From positions 54,551-118,550 of the forward strand of contig PAVO01000026.1 in assembly GCA_002713215.1 (NCBI GenBank): DNA of 64,000 nucleotides, given 5' to 3'. The stretch's first letter is position 1. Each line of letters opens with the position of its first letter. The notes beneath the pieces were generated by a model that did no database searches, had not been told where the DNA came from, and saw only the letters and a program-made list of their open reading frames with translations. The position numbers were made by a program, and so were the translations under genes. Positions 60,343 to 64,000 of this stretch are shown here, piece by piece. Origin of the DNA: Crocinitomicaceae bacterium (lineage in GTDB: Bacteria; Bacteroidota; Bacteroidia; Flavobacteriales_G; Salibacteraceae).

Positions 60343-62763
60343 ATGGCAGAGGTTACAGAAGTAGTTGAGGAAAAGGCAAAAATTCCAAAGGAGGCCCGAG
60401 AAGAAATTCTAAATGACTATCGTTTAGCGGTAGTTAGTAGAGAAACCAGCTTGCTCGGTAGAAGAGAAGTTCTTACCGGAAAAGCAAAATTTGGAATCTT
60501 TGGTGATGGTAAAGAAATTGCCCAAATTGCTTTGGCCAAACAATTCAAAGAAGGAGATTGGAGAAGCGGATACTACCGCGACCAAACTTTTATGATGGCG
60601 GCCGGCTTACTTACCGTTCAGGAGTTTTTTGCACAACTATATGCTCACCCATCTGTTGATGCGGACCCCGCTTCTGCCGGGCGTCAAATGAATGGACATT
60701 TTGCCACTCGTTTTATTGATGAAAATGGAAATTGGAAAAACCAAACTAAATTCAAAAATGTATCTGCCGATGTTTCTCCAACAGCGGGCCAAATGCCTCG
60801 TTTGCTTGGCCTGGCTTACGCAAGTACATTTTACAAGCAGAACAAAGGATTGGCAGAACATTCCAAAAACTTTTCGAACCAGGGTTCAGAAGTTGCTTTT
60901 GGTACCATAGGGGATGCCAGTACTTCGGAAGGTGTATTCTGGGAAGCGATAAATGCTGCCGGCGTATTAAGCGTTCCACTGGTAATGTCAGTTTGGGATG
61001 ACGGACATGGCATTTCAGTTCCAAAGAAATACCAGACCACGAAAGAAAGCATTTCAGAAGCATTGGCCGGGTTCCAAAGGCAGGAAGGAACCAACGGCTA
61101 CGAAATATTTAAGGTAAAAGGCTGGGATTACCGAAATCTTTTGCTCACCTACGATAAAGCTGTTGCCATTGCCAGGGATCAGCATGTACCCGTGTTGGTT
61201 CACGTAGAAGAAGTTACTCAACCCCAAGGTCACTCCACCTCGGGTTCGCACGAAAGATACAAATCCAAAGAAAGGCTTACCTGGGAATTGGAGTATGATG
61301 GTATTGCTCAATTCAAGAAATGGATTCTGGAAATTGGTGCTGCTACCGAAGCAGAATTAGATGAAATTCACAATACCGCCAAAAAAGAAGTTAGAGAAGG
61401 CAAAAAAGCTGCCTGGGACGCCTTTGTTCAATCGGTTAAAACCGAACACGACGAAGCAGTGAACCTATTAACCAATTTGGCAGGTAACTCACCAAACAAG
61501 GTATTTATTGAAAAACAAATTAGTACCCTAAAGGCCTCTACTGAACCAGAACGTAAAGTCATTTACGAAGCGGTGAAAAGAAGTTTGAGGTATACTCGTG
61601 GAGAGCAACAAGCGGCAAAAGATGAGCTCGTAAGTTGGTTGGACAAACAGGATGAATTGAATCACGATCGGTATAGCAGCAAACTATACGAATCGGATGA
61701 CACCTCTGCGTTAAACGTTAACCCGGTTGATGCGGATTATGCTGAAGACAAGCTGGTTGATGGAAGAGAAATTCTAAAAGCCAATTTCGATTCCATTTTG
61801 AGCAATAAACCCGAAGTATTGATCTTTGGCGAGGATTCTGGAAAAATTGGTGGAGTAAATCAGGGACTTGAAGGGCTACAGGACAAACATGGAGTACTTC
61901 GGGTATTTGATACCGGAATTAGAGAAAATACCATTATTGGTCAGGCCATTGGTTTATCCATGAGAGGACTTCGTCCAATTGCTGAAATCCAGTACCTCGA
62001 CTACCTGCACTACGCTATTCAGATCATTAGCGATGATTTAGCGACCGTACAATACAGAAGCAAAGGAGGACAAAAGGCTCCCGTTATTATTCGAACACGA
62101 GGGCACCGACTAGAGGGTGTTTGGCACAGTGGTTCTCCAATGGGAATGATTTTAAACGCCGTTCGGGGAGTTTATGTTTGTGTACCCCGAAACATGACCC
62201 AGGCAGCTGGATTTTACAACACAATTCTTGATTCGGAAGAACCTGCAATAATAATTGAATCGCTAAACGGATACCGACTGAAGGAGAAAATGCCTTCTAA
62301 TATCGGAGAATTCAAGGTTCCATTGGGGCAACCGGAAATTATACAAGAAGGGAATGATATTACAGTGGTAACCTATGGTTCAATGGTGAGAATGGTTGAA
62401 GAAACTGCCAAACAATTGAACGAAGTAGGTATCTCCATTGAAATTATTGATGTTCAAACCCTGCTTCCGTTCGACATTGATGAAATGATTGTTGAATCAT
62501 TGAGTAAAACCAATAGAATTCTTTTTGTTGATGAGGACGTACCTGGAGGTGCTTCTGCATTTATGATGCAGCAAGTACTTGAAAAGCAGGGTGGATATCA
62601 ACTTTTGGATGCCGACCCAAAAACGCTTACGGCCAAGGAACACCGACCTGCGTATGGCTCCGATGGTGACTATTTTTCTAAACCAAGCCTCGAAGATATT
62701 TTTGACGCTGCTTATGAAATAATGAGCGAATCAGACCCGAATAAATTCCCGACCATCTACTAA
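60343..62763 (+). CDS. Fused alpha/beta 2-oxo acid dehydrogenase E1 (branched-chain or related)
   Basis: 806 residues from ATG 60343; a longer frame from 60268 adds 25 residues and is less likely. The alpha half (about 1-430) has the TPP motif GDASTSEGVFWEAINAA and HGISVPKKYQ; the beta half (about 455-806) begins VLIFGEDSGKIGGVNQG and carries IAEIQYLDYLHYAI, RTRGHRLEGVW and LFVDEDVPGGASAFM. The E1 decarboxylates a 2-oxo acid with TPP and transfers the acyl group to an E2 lipoyl arm. Alpha-beta fusion is normal in Bacteroidota. E2 and E3 are not in the window; a branched-chain or pyruvate substrate cannot be told apart. Confidence 0.9.
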   Translation: MAEVTEVVEEKAKIPKEAREEILNDYRLAVVSRETSLLGRREVLTGKAKFGIFGDGKEIAQIALAKQFKEGDWRSGYYRDQTFMMAAGLLTVQEFFAQLYAHPSVDADPASAGRQMNGHFATRFIDENGNWKNQTKFKNVSADVSPTAGQMPRLLGLAYASTFYKQNKGLAEHSKNFSNQGSEVAFGTIGDASTSEGVFWEAINAAGVLSVPLVMSVWDDGHGISVPKKYQTTKESISEALAGFQRQEGTNGYEIFKVKGWDYRNLLLTYDKAVAIARDQHVPVLVHVEEVTQPQGHSTSGSHERYKSKERLTWELEYDGIAQFKKWILEIGAATEAELDEIHNTAKKEVREGKKAAWDAFVQSVKTEHDEAVNLLTNLAGNSPNKVFIEKQISTLKASTEPERKVIYEAVKRSLRYTRGEQQAAKDELVSWLDKQDELNHDRYSSKLYESDDTSALNVNPVDADYAEDKLVDGREILKANFDSILSNKPEVLIFGEDSGKIGGVNQGLEGLQDKHGVLRVFDTGIRENTIIGQAIGLSMRGLRPIAEIQYLDYLHYAIQIISDDLATVQYRSKGGQKAPVIIRTRGHRLEGVWHSGSPMGMILNAVRGVYVCVPRNMTQAAGFYNTILDSEEPAIIIESLNGYRLKEKMPSNIGEFKVPLGQPEIIQEGNDITVVTYGSMVRMVEETAKQLNEVGISIEIIDVQTLLPFDIDEMIVESLSKTNRILFVDEDVPGGASAFMMQQVLEKQGGYQLLDADPKTLTAKEHRPAYGSDGDYFSKPSLEDIFDAAYEIMSESDPNKFPTIY

Positions 62764-62770
62764 ATGCTTT

Positions 62771-63253
62771 ATGCGATACCTTAAACTACTAATCTTCATC
62801 CCCTTATTGGGCGTGATGATTACTTCCTGTGAACACAAACCCAGCCTCAACAACTACAGTTGGATGTTGGGAGATTGGGAATTCCCTGGAAAAGACACAC
62901 TAACCTTTGAAACCTGGGATAGAATTTCTGACACTTTATTTGAGGGGTATAATTTTAAAGTACATGATTCGGATACCATGATTAAGGAACACCTTTGGTT
63001 GGAAAGTCGGGATGGTAAAATCATCCTTTCTGCCAAGGTATTTGGGCACAACGAAGATCGCAGAATCTTCTTTGATTTGGCACTTAAAAATCTAAAGGTT
63101 GCCCGATTCGAAAATCACAACCACGATTTTCCCACCGTAATAGAATATCATAAAACCGGGCACCATTACATGGAAGTGAAGGTGAAGAATGAAGAGTATG
63201 GTCTACCACCAATTATAATGCAAAAGTTAAATGAAAAGGGAGAATTAGAATGA
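62771..63253 (+). CDS. DUF6265-like lipoprotein
   Basis: 160 residues with a lipoprotein signal (LLGVMITSCEHK). The body matches small lipocalin-like DUF6265 proteins: WMLGDWEFPGKDTLTFETWD, LFEGYNFKVHDSDTM and HNHDFPTVIEYHKTGHHYME. It follows the E1 gene by 7 bp and may share its transcript, although a functional link is not obvious. Confidence 0.75.
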   Translation: MRYLKLLIFIPLLGVMITSCEHKPSLNNYSWMLGDWEFPGKDTLTFETWDRISDTLFEGYNFKVHDSDTMIKEHLWLESRDGKIILSAKVFGHNEDRRIFFDLALKNLKVARFENHNHDFPTVIEYHKTGHHYMEVKVKNEEYGLPPIIMQKLNEKGELE

Positions 63254-63360
63254 TCTGTTTTGTATAACTGTACCATACAGCTCTTTTATTGTAGACTCCA
63301 AATTCAAACCAAAAAAATTGTCCCTGCGTTTTAGGGCTGCTACATCCGTTATAAAAATAG

Positions 63361-63617
63361 GTGTAGCCACTTCTGGAGAAAATTAACGTGTAGCAGGGTA
63401 ATTTTTTTTGTTGTGTAGCCATACTTTTTTTTAAAAAGCGGCTACACCCCCGTGAAAAAAGCGTAGCCATACTTTTTTTTAGAAGTGCTACACCTTTTTG
63501 AAAAGAAAGTGTAGCCAATTTTTTTTAAAAACAACCCGTAGCAGGGTGGTTTGGGTGTGGCTACACATGGCGGGAACAAGGAGTGTAGCCAATTTTTGCA
63601 AAAAACAGGGTGTAGCC
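63361..63617. repeat. Degenerate 48-bp array built on GTGTAGCC / GGCTACAC
   Basis: The core GTGTAGCC (or TGTAGCA) recurs at least ten times in both orientations within 280 bp. Direct copies at 63413, 63461 and 63509 are exactly 48 bp apart. Between them lie inverted copies (63440-63447, 63486-63493) and T8 tracts, so each unit can fold as a hairpin with an AT-rich loop. A palindrome GTGTGGCTACAC lies at 63555-63566. A minus-strand open frame (63213-63518) reads through part of it with a 16-residue repeat (MATLFSRGCSRFLKKS) and is taken as spurious. Confidence 0.85.
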
Positions 63618-63679
63618 ATTTTCATTTTAGATGATTTTATATTTCCTTAAAAAAATGAGGGCACCATTTAAAATTTATG

Positions 63680-63815
63680 TTGGCTAACGTATTTTTTTTA
63701 AAGCAAGGTGGTAGTTGGTGTTAAAATAAGTTTGGTCGGACTCAAATGCTCTGTTACAAGTTGCATTTTACATTTTTTGGCTATCGTTCAAAAAATAAAA
63801 ACCAACCACACCTTG
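63680..63815. repeat. Nested inverted-repeat element (structured DNA/RNA candidate)
   Basis: The outer arm CAAGGTGGTAGTTGGT (63704-63719) pairs with ACCAACCACACCTTG (63801-63815), 14-15 bp with one bulge. An inner perfect 6-bp stem AAATGC/GCATTT is at 63744-63749 and 63763-63768. A direct repeat TTGGCTAACG / TTGGCTATCG flanks the left and sits inside the element (63680-63689, 63777-63786). There is no open frame. The design is that of a folded RNA or recombination hairpin. Confidence 0.6.
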
Positions 63816-63912
63816 TTTATATAGGAGCAAGCATTAAAAAAGCCTGTCTTGATCTTACCAAAGCGAGAATACACCAACTCCAATTACACAAATAACAAAA
63901 CGGTGAATAAAA

Positions 63913-63999
63913 ATCTGCTTGCGATAACTACAGCAGATAAAACCTGCTTACGATAACTACAGCAGATAAAATCTGCTTGCGATAACTACAGCAGATAAA
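63913..63999 (+). repeat. Three tandem 29-bp repeats, array continuing past the window
   Basis: Units start at 63913, 63942 and 63971. Each begins ATCTGCT and ends AGCAGAT then AAA, so each is a 7-bp stem with a 12-base loop. Unit 2 has two substitutions (positions 2 and 9). No spacer separates units, so it is not a CRISPR. The array runs off the right edge. Confidence 0.85.
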
Positions 64000-64000
64000 A

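Noticed and set aside
63213..63518. Minus-strand protein of 101 residues with 16-residue repeats
   Set aside because: It is produced by the 48-bp hairpin array and overlaps the end of the DUF6265-like gene; no signal or family.
63913..64000. CRISPR array
   Set aside because: The 29-bp units are back to back with no unique spacers, and no cas gene is present.

Overview
The window reads as a single chromosomal stretch of an AT-rich marine or environmental Bacteroidota, most likely of the order Flavobacteriales. Evidence: five long secreted proteins end in a type IX secretion (T9SS) sorting domain; many starts are preceded by the Bacteroidota promoter box TAnnTTTG instead of a Shine-Dalgarno site; and there are families typical of the phylum (DUF1599 beside folP and cdaA, a BT_3928-type DoxX/thioredoxin protein, a fused E1 alpha/beta oxo-acid dehydrogenase, YtxJ, DUF2797, PspC with PadR). 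Almost every gap is short and most genes are housekeeping or envelope genes.

Layout. 0-1.96 kb: right end of an integrative element (partial gene, tyrosine recombinase, excisionase-like protein, phased 8-mers) abutting the 3' end of mnmE; the last 18 bp of mnmE match the kind of site used by SGI1-type islands. 3.4-10.4 kb: SGNH-hydrolase-like T9SS cargo, a PpiC-HupE pair, exonuclease III, a BamA-like barrel gene broken in an A8 tract, and two barrel-like proteins. 10.4-16.9 kb: two divergent T9SS cargo proteins (subtilisin-like; gingipain-like) and a lipoprotein. 17-26 kb: rarA, rocD, rlmD, methyltransferase, phosphoribosyltransferase, aroK, tRNA-Lys, L,D-transpeptidase-like, GNAT, ung, ABC ATPase. 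26-30 kb: glycosyltransferases and a methyltransferase in one operon. 30-35.9 kb: Ycf48-like protein, DUF1599, folP, cdaA, PQQ-type sugar dehydrogenase-like protein, DUF2807, DUF4442. 36-46 kb: PNGase F-like LamG giant, a lipoprotein/redoxin pair, DUF2797, YtxJ, DUF547, BT_3928-like, YiiX-like, DHH phosphoesterase. 46-51 kb: sulfide:quinone oxidoreductase, ndk, small membrane protein, Crp/Fnr regulator, SPFH protein. 50.8-56 kb: an accessory patch with a divergent CI/Cro-like repressor pair and palindromic operator, small membrane proteins, a GldL-GldM fusion, a propeller T9SS cargo protein and two gene remnants. 57-63.3 kb: DUF4252-PadR-PspC operon, E1 dehydrogenase and a lipoprotein. 63.3-64 kb: gene-free DNA with three different repeat/hairpin structures running off the window.

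The most unusual item is the 345-residue protein at 52642-53679: two GldL-type membrane hairpins joined to a GldM-type N-terminal helix and periplasmic domain. It looks like the two halves of the T9SS/gliding rotary motor joined in one chain, but without the membrane glutamate that GldL uses for the proton path. It sits away from any other motor gene, beside a repressor pair, and a 45-bp decayed copy of its coding sequence lies 2.3 kb downstream.

A second functional link is the sulfide module: sqr carries a GTGA-N6-TCAC dyad about 41 bp upstream of its predicted transcription start, and a Crp/Fnr gene with a cysteine cluster lies 2 kb away, with a second near-consensus dyad ahead of the small membrane gene beside it. 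All functions are inferred from sequence reading alone; no database or structure search was run.
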